The notes: generated by a model not told the origin, from the sequence alone. 64,000 bases of DNA from Rhizobiales bacterium PAR1 (GCA_002256205.1 NKIW01000002.1:310001-374000); one strand, 5' to 3'. Shown: positions 35,101-49,399, counted from the first letter of the stretch. Numbers and translations: made by a program.

Positions 35101-36270
35101 ATGCGCGCACGCTTCCTGGTCGCCCTCACGTTCGCCACGCTAACCCTGCCGGCAAAAGCCGATTTCGCAGGCTGCCTTGCTGGCATCCGCAGCCATGCCG
35201 TGGGGCAAGGAATTTCCGGCGCGACTTTCGACAAGGTAATGTCCGGCATCGAGCCCGACATGAAAGTCATCGAGCTGATGAACAATCAGCCCGAATTCAA
35301 GACCCCCGTGTGGGATTACCTCGCGACCCTCGTGGACGATCAGAAGGTCGCCGAGGGTCGTGCGATGCTCTCCAAGCACGCCAGCACCCTCACCCGCATC
35401 GAGCAAGCCTACGGCGTCGATCGCCATGCGGTGGTCGCTGTCTGGGGCGTCGAGAGCGATTTCGGCCAGATCGGTTCGGGGCGATACCTGCCGCAGGCCC
35501 TTTCCACCGCCGCTTGTTTTGGCACCCGCCGTCGTGAGTTCTTCCGGGGCGAACTGATCGCCACGCTGAAGATCATCCAGAACGGTGATCTTGAGCCCGA
35601 AAAATTGCGCGGCTCATGGGCCGGCGCCTTCGGCCATACCCAGTTCATGCCCTCGACCTACCTGCGCCTCGCGGTCGATTTCGATGGCGATGGACGGCGT
35701 GATCTCGTCGATTCCATCCCCGATGCGCTCGCTTCCACCGCGAATTATTTGAAAAAATCCGGCTGGATCACCGGTGCAAGCTGGGGTTACGAGGTAAGGC
35801 TTCCGGCAGGTTACTCCGGCCCTTCCGGCCGCACCGGCAAGCAAGGGCTGGAGAGTTGGTCTTCGCGCGGCATCACCAAGGTGGATGGCTCTGCGCTTTC
35901 GCCGCTCCCCGCCGCAGGGTTGTTGCTCCCTGCAGGCGCGAACGGACCCGCCTTCCTTGTGACGAAAAACTTTGACGCGGCCTATGCCTATAACGCCGCC
36001 GAAAGCTATGCGCTGGCGATCTCGATGCTCTCGGATCGTCTGCGCGGCAAACCCGGCGTGCGTGGCAAATGGCCAACCGATGATCGCGGCCTCAGCCGCG
36101 CCGAGCGCAAGGAATTGCAGGAAAAGCTGATCCGGCGCGGCTATGATGTCGGCAAGCCGGATGGCGCGATCGGGGCGCTGACCCGCGCGGCGATCAAGGA
36201 TGTCGAGGCCAAGCTTGGCCTGCCGCAAACCGGCCGCCCCGGCGGCAAGGTGTTCGAAGCGCTGGATTAA
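35101..36270 (+). CDS. Lytic murein transglycosylase, MltB family (second copy)
   Basis: A 389-residue periplasmic muramidase-like enzyme. It has a signal peptide (1-20, ending LPAKA), an SLT_2 domain with catalytic Glu118 in VWGVESDFGQ, GAFGHTQFMPSTYLRLAVDFDGDG, and a C-terminal PG_binding_1 domain (LQEKLIRRGYDVGKPDGAIG). It shares order and motifs with the protein at 18453-19751 but lacks its Lys/Pro linker. The ATG at 35101 has GGAG 9 bases before it; a TTG five codons earlier is less likely. It sits between leuD and leuB. Confidence 0.92.
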   Translation: MRARFLVALTFATLTLPAKADFAGCLAGIRSHAVGQGISGATFDKVMSGIEPDMKVIELMNNQPEFKTPVWDYLATLVDDQKVAEGRAMLSKHASTLTRIEQAYGVDRHAVVAVWGVESDFGQIGSGRYLPQALSTAACFGTRRREFFRGELIATLKIIQNGDLEPEKLRGSWAGAFGHTQFMPSTYLRLAVDFDGDGRRDLVDSIPDALASTANYLKKSGWITGASWGYEVRLPAGYSGPSGRTGKQGLESWSSRGITKVDGSALSPLPAAGLLLPAGANGPAFLVTKNFDAAYAYNAAESYALAISMLSDRLRGKPGVRGKWPTDDRGLSRAERKELQEKLIRRGYDVGKPDGAIGALTRAAIKDVEAKLGLPQTGRPGGKVFEALD

Positions 36271-36387
36271 GCCAGACCTTCGGGCAAGAAAGCACCGAAA
36301 GCGCGTAAGAAGGCTTGCCGCCAGCGGCGCCGTTTTGTAGTCAACGGCATCGTTTTTTGGCGCACGCCTCGCTCGGAAGGTTCCCCC

Positions 36388-37497
36388 ATGGCTTCGCATA
36401 ACCTCCTCCTCCTGCCCGGTGACGGGATCGGCCCCGAAGTGATGGGCGAAGTGAAGAAGGTCGCCGATTTCCTCGGCAAGGCCGGCGTCGCGACATTTGA
36501 AACCGAGACCGATCTCGTCGGCGGCGCGGCCTATGACGCCCACGGCGTCGCGATCACGGATGCGGCGATGAAGACCGCGATGGAAGCCGATGCCGTGCTC
36601 TTCGGCGCAGTCGGCGGTCCGAAGTGGGCGAAAGTGCCGTATGAGGCGCGCCCAGAAGCAGGCCTCCTGCGCCTCCGCAAGGATATGCAGCTCTTCGCGA
36701 ACCTTCGCCCCGCCATCTGCTTTCCGGCGCTGGCCGATGCCTCCTCGCTCAAGCGCGAGATCATCGAAGGTCTCGATATCATGATCGTCCGTGAGCTGAC
36801 GGGCGGCGTCTATTTCGGCGAACCGAAGGAAATCGTGACGCTCGAGAACGGTGAGAAGCGCGCGGTCGATACGCAGGTCTACACGACCCATGAGATCGAG
36901 CGCATCACCCGCGTCGCCTTTGATCTCGCCAAGGTCCGCCGCAACAAGGTGACCTCTTCGGAGAAGCACAACGTCATGCGCTCGGGTGTGTTGTGGAAGG
37001 AAGTCGCGACCCGGATCGGCGCGACCGAATACCCGGATGTCGAGCTGGATCACCACCTCGCCGACAGCCTTGCCATGCAGCTCGTCCGCTGGCCCAAGCA
37101 GTATGACGTAATCGTTTGCGACAACCTATTCGGCGACATCCTCTCCGACATCGCGGCCATGCTGACCGGCTCGCTCGGCATGCTCCCCTCGGCCTCGCTC
37201 GGCGCGCCGGATGCCAAGACCGGCAAGCGCAAGGCGCTCTACGAGCCGGTGCATGGCTCGGCGCCGGATATCGCTGGCCAAGGCCTTGCCAATCCGATCG
37301 CGATGATCTCGTCCTTCGGCATGGCGTTGCGCTATTCGTTTGGCCTCGGTCAGGCCGCTGATCTGGTCGATCAGGCGATTGCCGATGTGCTCGCCTCCGG
37401 CGCCCGCACGCGCGATATCGCCGAGAAGGGCGCTAACGCCGTCTCGACCACCGACATGGGCGATGCAATTGTTGCCGCGCTCAAGCGCCGCGCCTGA
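36388..37497 (+). CDS. leuB: 3-isopropylmalate dehydrogenase
   Basis: Oxidatively decarboxylates 3-isopropylmalate to 2-ketoisocaproate with NAD+. The 369-residue protein has [15 protein letters not shown] at the start, the substrate-specific [17 protein letters not shown] arginine segment, and the signature [20 protein letters not shown] with the metal-binding aspartates, then [18 protein letters not shown]. All match LeuB rather than isocitrate dehydrogenase. GGAAGG precedes the ATG by 8 bases. A strong terminator follows. Confidence 0.97.
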   Translation: MASHNLLLLPGDGIGPEVMGEVKKVADFLGKAGVATFETETDLVGGAAYDAHGVAITDAAMKTAMEADAVLFGAVGGPKWAKVPYEARPEAGLLRLRKDMQLFANLRPAICFPALADASSLKREIIEGLDIMIVRELTGGVYFGEPKEIVTLENGEKRAVDTQVYTTHEIERITRVAFDLAKVRRNKVTSSEKHNVMRSGVLWKEVATRIGATEYPDVELDHHLADSLAMQLVRWPKQYDVIVCDNLFGDILSDIAAMLTGSLGMLPSASLGAPDAKTGKRKALYEPVHGSAPDIAGQGLANPIAMISSFGMALRYSFGLGQAADLVDQAIADVLASGARTRDIAEKGANAVSTTDMGDAIVAALKRRA

Positions 37498-37522
37498 TTC
37501 CGGCTCAACGGCCAGAAACACG

Positions 37523-37547
37523 AAGGGCGCCAAAAGGCGCCCTTTTT
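37523..37547 (+). terminator. Rho-independent terminator after leuB
   Basis: AAGGGCGCC, loop AAAA, GGCGCCCTT and a T run form a perfect 9-bp stem, 26 bases after the leuB stop. The A/T flanks would also serve the convergent gene. Confidence 0.93.
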
Positions 37548-37595
37548 GTTGAGGTCACGGGAGACGCCGAGGCTGGGCCCCGGCAGCGGATGCCA

Positions 37596-37880
37596 TCATT
37601 CCCCGAGCGTAAAGCGCGGCATCTCGAACACGAAAGCGCCACGCCCCGAAGAGAAGCGATCCGGCAGGGCACCTGAGGAGCGGCTGCCAAAACGCGATGA
37701 ATCGCCAAGGCCTTGCGTGTCATACATGTAATTCTGCATCGAACCGACCTGCACCGTCTTGCCGGCATCAAGCCAGGAGCGCGGCTTCACGTCGATCACC
37801 AGCGGACGATCCTGTGCCTGAACACTGGCCACAGCGGAAAACGTAAGGCCACAAAGAGCGGCAAGAGCAATGGCACGCAT
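37596..37880 (-). CDS. Small secreted protein of unknown function
   Basis: A 94-residue protein with a clear signal peptide (MRAIALAALCGLTFSAVASVQA, cleaved about residue 22). The mature part has VIDVKPRSWLDAGKTVQVG, MYDTQGLGDSSRFG and ends FEMPRFTLGE; it holds no cysteine and looks periplasmic. I do not recognise the family. GGAG is 8 bases before the ATG at 37880. It converges with leuB across the terminator. Confidence 0.75.
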   Translation of the reverse strand: MRAIALAALCGLTFSAVASVQAQDRPLVIDVKPRSWLDAGKTVQVGSMQNYMYDTQGLGDSSRFGSRSSGALPDRFSSGRGAFVFEMPRFTLGE

Positions 37881-38002
37881 GGGAATCTCCAACGGTTGAA
37901 CAGCGTTAACCATGCCACAAAAGTGCTTAATGAGGCGTAAGCATAGGGCGGGTCGGCCGGGAAATCGTACGAAACCCGGATTTGTTGCCCCCAAAGAACA
38001 GG

Positions 38003-39211
38003 TTAGCGCGTCTTGGCGGAGAGTTTGAGCGCGGGCATCGGCGCTTCATGGTCGAGCCAGGTCAGCCGACGGCCGGATTGCCGCGCTCCGGCGCAGGAGC
38101 GGCGGTTGCGCTCGGCATTGGCGAAATAGCGCTTGAGTTCAACGTCTTGCCCCGCGCTGACAAGATCAAGCCGATCGAGAAAACACGTCAGGCTGACGCG
38201 ATCCGCCGGATGTTGACCTGTGCCGCAATACCAACCCGCAAATACCAGCCCCATCGTTTCGGCGCGGCGGAACAGCAGACATTGCAAGGCACCCTGATCT
38301 GTCGAGAGGACCGCTTCGGCAACGTCAAGAGGGCCAAATTTACTCGGAACCTGATCCGGAGAATTCATGCGATCAATCGAGGCGCCCTGATCCGCCGCGC
38401 GGACCGCAAATTCCGAATACAGCGGCCGGGCTGACGGGGCATAGGCTTCGTAACGCTCGATGACGAGATGCACCTGCGGGCGGAGCGCGTTCTTGCGGTC
38501 GCCGCGCGGCGTCCAGGTCATCGTGTCTTGACGCGCCGTCTTGCCGCGCATGGCCACTTTAAAGACGAGGTTCGCCGCCTCGATTTCCGGCGCTTCAAGA
38601 TTGTAAACGCTGATCGGGCGTTTCACCGGCACCCAGCTTTCGACGGGCTTGGCCGGTTCAGCAGGTTGAGCCGGCATCTCGGATGCCGCAGGCGGAGCCT
38701 CGAGAACAGCAAGCTGGAGCGAAACTGCCGGCGTTTCGGCCGCAGCGGGCGCATCGTCAAAATCCGGGAGAAGCAAGGTCGTGCCGACAGCAAAGAGGCT
38801 CAGGGCGACCAGAATGGCCGTCCCCAGACGTTTGCGGTTGAGGCGCTTCACGCCGTCCTCAACCTGCATGAAAAACGCTTTGGCGAACCAGAAAAATACG
38901 AGAAGCCCGGCAAACCGCTTCTTGCGACGGCGCACGGGGCCCGGAACACCGGGATCATCTCCGGCGACCACCTCGACCTCGGCAGGTGTTTCGAGCTTCG
39001 GCATAGCTGCCCGCAAGGCCTCAAGGTTCTGGCGGAACTCGGCGGCCTTCTCACGCGTCAGCGTCGTGACGCGCGCGGCCTTCGCCGCAGCCTTTTCCTG
39101 ATGCTGCACGAGGGTGCGTTCCAGTCGCGCCTGAAGGCTCTGGTCTTCGGCCACGACAAAGCCGGAGATCTCTCCGACAAGTCCGACCCGCCCTTCTGTC
39201 GTCGACTGCAT
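38003..39211 (-). CDS. Uncharacterised membrane-anchored protein
   Basis: A 402-residue protein of unknown function. An N-terminal charged and probably helical region (ARLERTLVQHQEKAAAKAAR, then TREKAAEFRQNLEALRAA) precedes two hydrophobic stretches, LLVFFWFAKAFFMQ and ILVALSLFAVGTTLLL, and a Pro/Ala-rich linker. The C-terminal ~210 residues form a soluble, likely periplasmic domain with four cysteines (QCLLFRRAETMGLVFAGWYC, LTCFLDRLD, RRSCAGARQ). The start is uncertain; ATG 39211 after GGGTGGG is taken, ATG 39256 is possible. Confidence 0.7.
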   Translation of the reverse strand: MQSTTEGRVGLVGEISGFVVAEDQSLQARLERTLVQHQEKAAAKAARVTTLTREKAAEFRQNLEALRAAMPKLETPAEVEVVAGDDPGVPGPVRRRKKRFAGLLVFFWFAKAFFMQVEDGVKRLNRKRLGTAILVALSLFAVGTTLLLPDFDDAPAAAETPAVSLQLAVLEAPPAASEMPAQPAEPAKPVESWVPVKRPISVYNLEAPEIEAANLVFKVAMRGKTARQDTMTWTPRGDRKNALRPQVHLVIERYEAYAPSARPLYSEFAVRAADQGASIDRMNSPDQVPSKFGPLDVAEAVLSTDQGALQCLLFRRAETMGLVFAGWYCGTGQHPADRVSLTCFLDRLDLVSAGQDVELKRYFANAERNRRSCAGARQSGRRLTWLDHEAPMPALKLSAKTR

Positions 39212-39443
39212 GGTCGAACCCACCCGGCGGAGTTCTCTCCGCGTGTTTCCCGTCATTCCCGAGGAGCACCCTGGGCGAGGAAGGGTTCAAACCGGTTACC
39301 GGCCGCCGACGACTTGCCGACAGGGTAAATGCTTGGTTTCTGCACGAAAAGTCGGGCTGGTCCGACAAAAGCCTGAATTGACTTTGTTAGTGAATTTGTG
39401 TTTTGAGAAAACACATCGGCACTCCAGCCGAGGAAAGCGTTCC

Positions 39444-39512
39444 ATGTCGATCCGGACTACTAAAAAACCGACGACGAAAACCGTGACCGCCAAAGGCGGC
39501 ATCACGCGCTGA
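39444..39512 (+). CDS. Candidate 22-residue basic peptide
   Basis: A short frame with a strong ribosome site (GAGGAAAG, 6 bases before the ATG). It begins MSIRTTKKPTTK and ends AKGGITR, rich in Lys, Arg and Thr. A hairpin with GCCCT/AGGGC arms follows within 20 bases, as expected for a small transcript. It lies in the gap between the divergent membrane-protein gene and asd. Not recognised. Confidence 0.5.
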   Translation: MSIRTTKKPTTKTVTAKGGITR

Positions 39513-39531
39513 CGCTTATCCTCGATCTCGG

Positions 39532-39556
39532 GCCCTCCCCCGGCGGGGGAAAGGGC
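39532..39556 (+). terminator. Hairpin after the 22-residue ORF
   Basis: GCCCT plus CCCCC pairs with GGGGG plus AGGGC with a one- or two-base bulge and a 3-base loop. There is no T run, so it may be a Rho-assisted stop or an RNA-stabilising hairpin upstream of asd. Confidence 0.45.
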
Positions 39557-39618
39557 AAAATCCGGCACGAGGCCGGATCGATGTCCGGGGGAGAACGAAT
39601 GATCAGAACAGGAATTTG

Positions 39619-40650
39619 ATGATGGGCTACAAGGTCGCGATCGCGGGCGCCACGGGCAATGTGGGCCGGGAAATGCTGAATATCCTCGCGGAACGCGCGT
39701 TCCCGGTGAGTGAGGTCGTTGCGCTGGCGTCGCAGCGCTCTGTGGGGCAGGAAGTCTCCTTCGGCGACAAGACGCTGAAGGTGAAGGTGCTCGACCATTA
39801 TGATTTCTCCGACACCGACATCTGCCTGATGTCCGCCGGTGGCGAAACTTCGAAGCTCTGGTCGCCCAAGATCGGCGCGCAGGGTTGCGTCGTGATCGAT
39901 AACTCCTCCGCCTGGCGCTATGATCAGGATGTGCCGCTGATCGTGCCGGAAGTGAACGCCGAGGCCGTGCGCGGCTTCACCAAGAAGAACATCATCGCCA
40001 ACCCGAACTGCTCGACCGCGCAGCTCGTCGTCGCGCTCAAGCCTTTGCATGATCATTTTGGCATCAAGCGCGTCGTCGTCTCGACCTATCAGTCGGTCTC
40101 CGGTGCTGGCAAGGACGGCATGGACGAGCTGTTCGAGCAGTCTCGCGCGATCTTCTCGGCGCGTGACGTGACAACGAAGAAGTTCACCAAGCGCATCGCC
40201 TTCAACGTCATCCCCCATATCGATGTCTTCATGGAGGATGGCTACACGAAGGAAGAGTGGAAGATGATGGCCGAGACCAAGAAGATTCTCGACCCCAAGA
40301 TCCTCCTCACCGCGACCTGCGTGCGTGTGCCGGTGTTCATCGGCCATTCCGAAGCCGTCAACGTCGAGTTCGAGAAGCCTGTCACAGCGGATGAAGCACG
40401 CGAGTTGCTGCGCGCCGCGCCGGGCATCCTCGTGATCGACAAGCACGAGAATGGCGGTTACATGACCCCGCACGAAGCGGCGGGCGAAGATGCGACCTAT
40501 ATCTCGCGCATCCGCGAGGACGCCACGGTCGAGAACGGCCTCAATTTCTGGTGCGTCTCGGACAACCTGCGCAAGGGCGCGGCGCTGAACGCGATCCAGA
40601 TCGCCGAGTGCCTCATCAACCGCAACCTCATCAAGCCCAAGGCGGCATGA
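39619..40650 (+). CDS. asd: Aspartate-semialdehyde dehydrogenase
   Basis: Reduces aspartyl phosphate to aspartate semialdehyde for lysine/DAP, threonine and methionine. The 343-residue protein has the NADP motif GATGNVGREM at 10-19, the catalytic Cys131 in NPNCSTAQL, and QSVSGAGKDGMDEL with RVPVFIGHSEAVNVEF around the active-site His. AGGAA precedes the ATG at 39619; the ATG one codon later is also possible. The stop region is followed by a partial tandem copy of itself (40648-40673). Confidence 0.96.
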   Translation: MMGYKVAIAGATGNVGREMLNILAERAFPVSEVVALASQRSVGQEVSFGDKTLKVKVLDHYDFSDTDICLMSAGGETSKLWSPKIGAQGCVVIDNSSAWRYDQDVPLIVPEVNAEAVRGFTKKNIIANPNCSTAQLVVALKPLHDHFGIKRVVVSTYQSVSGAGKDGMDELFEQSRAIFSARDVTTKKFTKRIAFNVIPHIDVFMEDGYTKEEWKMMAETKKILDPKILLTATCVRVPVFIGHSEAVNVEFEKPVTADEARELLRAAPGILVIDKHENGGYMTPHEAAGEDATYISRIREDATVENGLNFWCVSDNLRKGAALNAIQIAECLINRNLIKPKAA

Positions 40651-40673
40651 GGTCTTGACTGCCTGAGGTCTTG
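40648..40673 (+). repeat. Tandem repeat containing the asd stop codon
   Basis: TGAGGTCTTG occurs at 40648-40657, where TGA is the asd stop, and again at 40664-40673, a period of 16 bases; 12 of 16 positions agree when flanks are included. It resembles the stop-codon duplications after the DenD-type gene and gapR. Confidence 0.85.
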
Positions 40674-40715
40674 CAACAGGAGATGCGGGCGGACAAGCCG
40701 CCGCCCGTGTCATTC

Positions 40716-41120
40716 CTACTGAGCCGCGAGATGCACCGGCATGCGCTCCGCATATTGCGCAATGCCGTTGCCGAAGGACCAGTTGACGGGCTCCGTCTCG
40801 ATGAGATGGATCATCACATCCTCTCCCCGAAGGTCGAGATCGACAAGCCGATCCTTGATCCCCGCGAACAGGGCTTTCTTGACTTCCAACGTCCGCCCCA
40901 CAGAGAGATGAATTTCAATCATCACAATGTTGTCTGTGCGGACGATACCAAGATAGCCGGGATCGTAGATAAGATTGTCGGTATGTGTCGTGACGATCTG
41001 GAAGCGATCATCGGGCGGGATACCGACAGTGACAACGAGTGCAGAATGAACGGCATCTGCGATCTCTTTTTGCAGAGATTTTGGCATATGATTCATCATG
41101 TCAATGCGAACGAAGGGCAT
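40716..41120 (-). CDS. Tautomerase-family protein
   Basis: A 134-residue member of the tautomerase superfamily, with Pro2 (MPFVRIDM) as the likely catalytic base after removal of the initiator Met. The length and VTVGIPPDDRFQIVTTH, RTDNIVMIEIHLSVGRT and DRLVDLDLRGEDVMIHL fit the Tautomerase_2 subgroup, longer than 4-oxalocrotonate tautomerase. Substrate unknown; keto-enol isomerisation or dehalogenation are family activities. AAGGAG lies before the ATG at 41120. Confidence 0.87.
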   Translation of the reverse strand: MPFVRIDMMNHMPKSLQKEIADAVHSALVVTVGIPPDDRFQIVTTHTDNLIYDPGYLGIVRTDNIVMIEIHLSVGRTLEVKKALFAGIKDRLVDLDLRGEDVMIHLIETEPVNWSFGNGIAQYAERMPVHLAAQ

Positions 41121-41236
41121 AGCCTGGCTCCTTTGGCGGTGAATATCCTTCTGGATACTGCACCGACAGCGTCCTGCCCACCCGACTAGAATTGAGTTTA
41201 TTTCACCTGACTTGAAATTACGGAAGGGATCGCCCC

Positions 41237-41476
41237 ATGCTTGCCCTGCGCCCCAATTGCGAATGCTGCGACAAGGATCTGCCCGCCAGCTCGCAGGAAG
41301 CCTATATCTGCTCGTTCGAATGCACGTTCTGCCTCGATTGCGCGGATGATGTTTTCGGCGGCACATGCCCCAATTGCGGTGGTGAACTGGTGCGCCGCCC
41401 GATCCGTCCCGAGGGCAAGCTCAATCGCTTCCCGGCCAGCACGGAGCGGGTGCGCAAGGAGCATCCAAGGCCTTGA
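41237..41476 (+). CDS. DUF1272 zinc-ribbon-like protein
   Basis: A 79-residue protein dominated by cysteine pairs: NCECCDKDLP, CSFECTFCLDCADD and TCPNCGGELVRRP. This pattern is that of DUF1272, presumably a zinc-binding fold of unknown role. GGAAGG precedes the ATG. It is convergent with gltD. Confidence 0.88.
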   Translation: MLALRPNCECCDKDLPASSQEAYICSFECTFCLDCADDVFGGTCPNCGGELVRRPIRPEGKLNRFPASTERVRKEHPRP

Positions 41477-41546
41477 AGCCAAAAAAGAAGGCTAAAACAA
41501 AAAAGCCGGGCTCATCGCCAGGCCTTTTGTGGCTCGCGCTTCTCGA

Positions 41547-42968
41547 TCAACGCGGAAGCGTCGTCGATCCCATCAGGAATTCGTCGATCGAGCGCGCCGC
41601 CTGACGCCCCTCTCGGATCGCCCAGACCACGAGGCTCTGACCGCGACGCATGTCACCTGCAACGAAAACCTTGTCCTGATTGGTGCGAAAATCGTTCTCG
41701 TTCGCAACCACATTACCGCGCTTGTCGAGCGCCACACCGGATTGCTCGAGCATGCCGGCCTTGAGTGGCCCCGCAAAGCCGATGGCGAGGAACACGAGAT
41801 CCGCCTTGATGATGAACTCGGTGCCGGCAATTGGCTGGCGCTTCTCATCGACGCGCGCGCATTGCACGCCTGTCACACGGCCGTTGTTACCAACGATACC
41901 CAGCGTTGCCGCCTGAAACTCGCGCTCCGCGCCTTCGGCCTGGCTCGATGAGGTGCGGAACTTCGTCGGCCAATAGGGCCAGATGATCAGCTTGTCTTCG
42001 AGTTCCGGCGGGCGCGGGCGGATATCGAGCTGCGTAACAGCCAGTGCACCCTGACGGAACGCCGTACCGACGCAATCCGACGCGGTATCGCCGCCGCCGA
42101 TCACGACAACATCCTTGCGAGCGGCAAGAATCGGGTGCTCGGCTTCCGGCTCGCCATTCACGCGGCGGTTCGACTGCACGAGATAGGGCATCGCGAAATA
42201 CACACCGTCAAGGTCCTGCCCCGGCAGGGTCGGATCCCGCGGCGCCTCGGCGCCACCGGTCATCAGCACGGCATCGAAATCGCGCTGAAGATCGGACAGC
42301 GGCTTGGTCTTGCCGATCTCGACGCCGTAATGGAAGGTTACGCCCTCCGCCGTCATCTGACCGATACGGCGGTCGATGTGGTGCTTTTCCATCTTGAAGT
42401 CGGGGATGCCGTAGCGGAGCAGCCCGCCCGCGCGCGGCTCACGCTCGAACACATGCACCTCGTGGCCAACGCGCGCGAGCTGTTGTGCGGCCGCCATGCC
42501 CGCCGGGCCGGACCCGATTACCGCAACGCGCTTGCCGGTCATCTTTTCTGGCGCTTCCGGCTTGATCCAGCCGTTCTTCCAGCCGTGATCGGCAATCGCC
42601 TGCTCGATCGTCTTGATCGTCACCGGCATATTCTCGAGGTTCAGCGTGCAGGCTTCCTCGCAGGGCGCGGGGCAGATACGACCCGTGAACTCCGGAAAAT
42701 TGTTGGTCGAATGCAGGTTGTCGAGCGCAAGCTGCCAGTCGTCCTGATAGACGAGGTCGTTCCAGTCCGGAATCTGGTTATGCACCGGGCAACCGTTCGG
42801 ACCGTGGCAGTAGGGAATGCCACAATCCATGCAGCGCGCTGCCTGCTCTTTGACATCCGTATCCGCCATCGGCAGCGTGAATTCGCGGAAATGCCGGATA
42901 CGATCCGACGCCGGTTGATACTTCGACTCACGCCGGTCGATCTCAAGAAAACCTGTAACCTTGCCCAT
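41547..42968 (-). CDS. gltD: Glutamate synthase (NADPH) small subunit
   Basis: The flavoprotein subunit that passes NADPH electrons to GltB. The 473 residues contain N-terminal cysteine clusters for [4Fe-4S] centres (Cys46, 49, 54 and 60 in [15 protein letters not shown], then [12 protein letters not shown]), the FAD motif [15 protein letters not shown] and the NADPH motif [13 protein letters not shown], in the usual order, ending with a second FAD contact [18 protein letters not shown]. It lies 170 bases downstream of gltB on the same strand, with a palindromic element between them. Confidence 0.97.
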   Translation of the reverse strand: MGKVTGFLEIDRRESKYQPASDRIRHFREFTLPMADTDVKEQAARCMDCGIPYCHGPNGCPVHNQIPDWNDLVYQDDWQLALDNLHSTNNFPEFTGRICPAPCEEACTLNLENMPVTIKTIEQAIADHGWKNGWIKPEAPEKMTGKRVAVIGSGPAGMAAAQQLARVGHEVHVFEREPRAGGLLRYGIPDFKMEKHHIDRRIGQMTAEGVTFHYGVEIGKTKPLSDLQRDFDAVLMTGGAEAPRDPTLPGQDLDGVYFAMPYLVQSNRRVNGEPEAEHPILAARKDVVVIGGGDTASDCVGTAFRQGALAVTQLDIRPRPPELEDKLIIWPYWPTKFRTSSSQAEGAEREFQAATLGIVGNNGRVTGVQCARVDEKRQPIAGTEFIIKADLVFLAIGFAGPLKAGMLEQSGVALDKRGNVVANENDFRTNQDKVFVAGDMRRGQSLVVWAIREGRQAARSIDEFLMGSTTLPR

Positions 42969-43083
42969 GGCACAACCCCGATCTCGGCCGGCGGAGCGTC
43001 CTGCGCTCTTCGGCCCGTATAACCTTAAATCCGTGGAAGGGTGAAGAGGGCGCGATGTTTCGCGGCCTCGTTATCTCTTTCCA

Positions 43084-43133
43084 GAAGCATTTTCTTCATG
43101 CGAACCGGAATCCACTTCGCTCGAAAATGCTTC
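43084..43133. repeat. Palindromic intergenic element between gltB and gltD
   Basis: GAAGCATTTTC and GAAAATGCTTC form a perfect 11-bp stem. The 28-base loop contains GCGAACCGG and CACTTCGC, shared with the element at 4281-4308. Its place inside a likely operon suggests it lowers or tunes gltD expression, or is a neutral mobile palindrome. Confidence 0.75.
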
Positions 43134-43138
43134 GTCCC

Positions 43139-47890
<4,752 letters not shown>

Positions 47891-48324
47891 CTTCCGCTCC
47901 TCAACAAGCTGGAATAACTGGATTGTTGCCCGCGTTCTCGCGGCAACGACTGGACTTCAGGCACGTCAAGCCCGGCTTCCGAAACCGGCTTCGACAACGT
48001 CGAAACAGGGATCAGAAAACGGGTCTGTCGAGTAGGTCAGCAACACTGTCCTATCGGGGAGGCACATAAACAGAAATGCCCCGGAGACACAAGAGCTGCT
48101 TAAAAGAATTTTATCCCTTTTGTTGCTGAAAGCACCTGATTTTGCGCAATTTAATTGCTGGAGAGCCCAAAGCGCCGAAAGATTGCATCGGCGTGATGCG
48201 TTTTCCACATTGCACGCTTCGATCGCGGTGGCCATCACAGCGCTACTGTATCGCTTGCATGAGGTCGGCAAATCGGTCTTGATGCGGCAACTCTCCCTCT
48301 TCACACGCATTTTCCGGAACCGAT
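47891..48324. other. Divergent gltB/threonine-aldolase control region
   Basis: A 434-base stretch without a convincing gene, with parts clearly richer in A+T than the surroundings (about 48090-48165). It must hold the promoters of gltB and the aldolase gene. I found no clear sigma-54 (-24/-12) pair, which might have been expected for nitrogen control. A Cys-rich minus-strand frame of 114 codons here is not supported. Confidence 0.55.
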
Positions 48325-49392
48325 ATGAACTTCATCTCCGACAATGTCGTTGGCGCAAGCCCCCGGATTCTGGCGGCGATGGCTGCCGCCAACGAAGGCA
48401 CCGCCGGCTCTTACGGCGCCGATGCCTGGACGGCGCGCGTCGAGGCCCAGCTCAATGCGTTTTTCGAGCGCGAGGTCACGGTTTTCATGGTTGCGACCGG
48501 CACGGCGGCGAATGCTCTTTGCGCCGCCGCGATCTGCCCGCCTTGGGGCACGCTGCTGACCCACCGCGAAAGCCATGTCATCGACGACGAATGCGGCGCG
48601 CCAGAATTCTATATGGGCGGCGCGAAAATCGTCGGCCTTCCCGGCGTCGGCGGCAAGATCACGCCGGAGATCATCGACGCGCATATCGCCAACGAACCCG
48701 GCGGCACGCGCCGGCCGCCCTTGAAGGGCCTCTCGATTGCGCAGGGCACCGAGTTCGGCCTGATCTATTCCGTGCCTGAAATCGCTGCCCTGACGGCAAA
48801 GGCAAAACAGCACGGCCTCCGGGTGCATATGGATGGCGCGCGCTTCTCCAACGCGCTGGTGACGCTCGGCTGCACGCCGGCCGAGATGACGTGGAAGGCG
48901 GGCATCGACGTGCTCTCGCTCGGCGGCACCAAAAACGGTTGTCTGATGGCTGAAGCCGTAATCTTCTTCGATCCCGCGCTCGCGGAGGATTTCCGCTTCA
49001 AGCGCAAGCGCGCGGGCCAGACCCTTTCGAAACAACGGCTGATTTCCGCACAGTTCGAGGCGTTTTTCGAGGCCGACCACTGGCGCGAGCTTGCAACCCA
49101 CGCCAATGCCATGGCGATCCGGCTCGCGAACGGTCTCAAGGCGATTCCGGGCATTCGTCTGGGCTGGGACCAACAGATCAATCAGGTGTTCCCGATTGTC
49201 TCTCAGGCGCTCTGGGACCACCTCGCCGCGAACGGCGTCAAATGTATCGACTGGACCGAGCTTTCGCTGCCCCCCGACAATCAGGCGAAGCCCGATGAAG
49301 TTGTCCTTCGGCTAGTGACCTCCTTTGTCACCAAGGCCGAGGATGTCGATGCGTTGATCGCGCTCGCAAAAGGCTTCATGAGCAAAAAGTAA
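48325..49392 (+). CDS. Low-specificity L-threonine aldolase-like PLP enzyme
   Basis: A 355-residue fold type I PLP enzyme of the beta-eliminating-lyase group. It begins NFISDNVVGASPRILAAM, has FMVATGTAANALC, the cofactor aspartate in VHMDGARFSNALV, and the PLP lysine in SLGGTKNGCLMAEA. Threonine aldolases split threonine or allo-threonine into glycine and acetaldehyde; stereospecificity cannot be read. CGGAA precedes the ATG by 6 bases. It is divergent from gltB. Confidence 0.9.
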   Translation: MNFISDNVVGASPRILAAMAAANEGTAGSYGADAWTARVEAQLNAFFEREVTVFMVATGTAANALCAAAICPPWGTLLTHRESHVIDDECGAPEFYMGGAKIVGLPGVGGKITPEIIDAHIANEPGGTRRPPLKGLSIAQGTEFGLIYSVPEIAALTAKAKQHGLRVHMDGARFSNALVTLGCTPAEMTWKAGIDVLSLGGTKNGCLMAEAVIFFDPALAEDFRFKRKRAGQTLSKQRLISAQFEAFFEADHWRELATHANAMAIRLANGLKAIPGIRLGWDQQINQVFPIVSQALWDHLAANGVKCIDWTELSLPPDNQAKPDEVVLRLVTSFVTKAEDVDALIALAKGFMSKK

Positions 49393-49399
49393 GAATTCC

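Noticed and set aside
35614-37056. A 480-codon minus-strand frame across the transglycosylase and leuB genes
   Set aside because: It spans two well-supported plus-strand genes and has no recognisable features.
47966-48310. A Cys-rich 114-codon minus-strand frame upstream of gltB
   Set aside because: No ribosome site, no domain, and the composition follows local A+T-rich promoter sequence.
47891-48324. Sigma-54/NtrC promoter for gltB
   Set aside because: No GG-N10-GC pair with suitable flanks could be found by eye on either strand.
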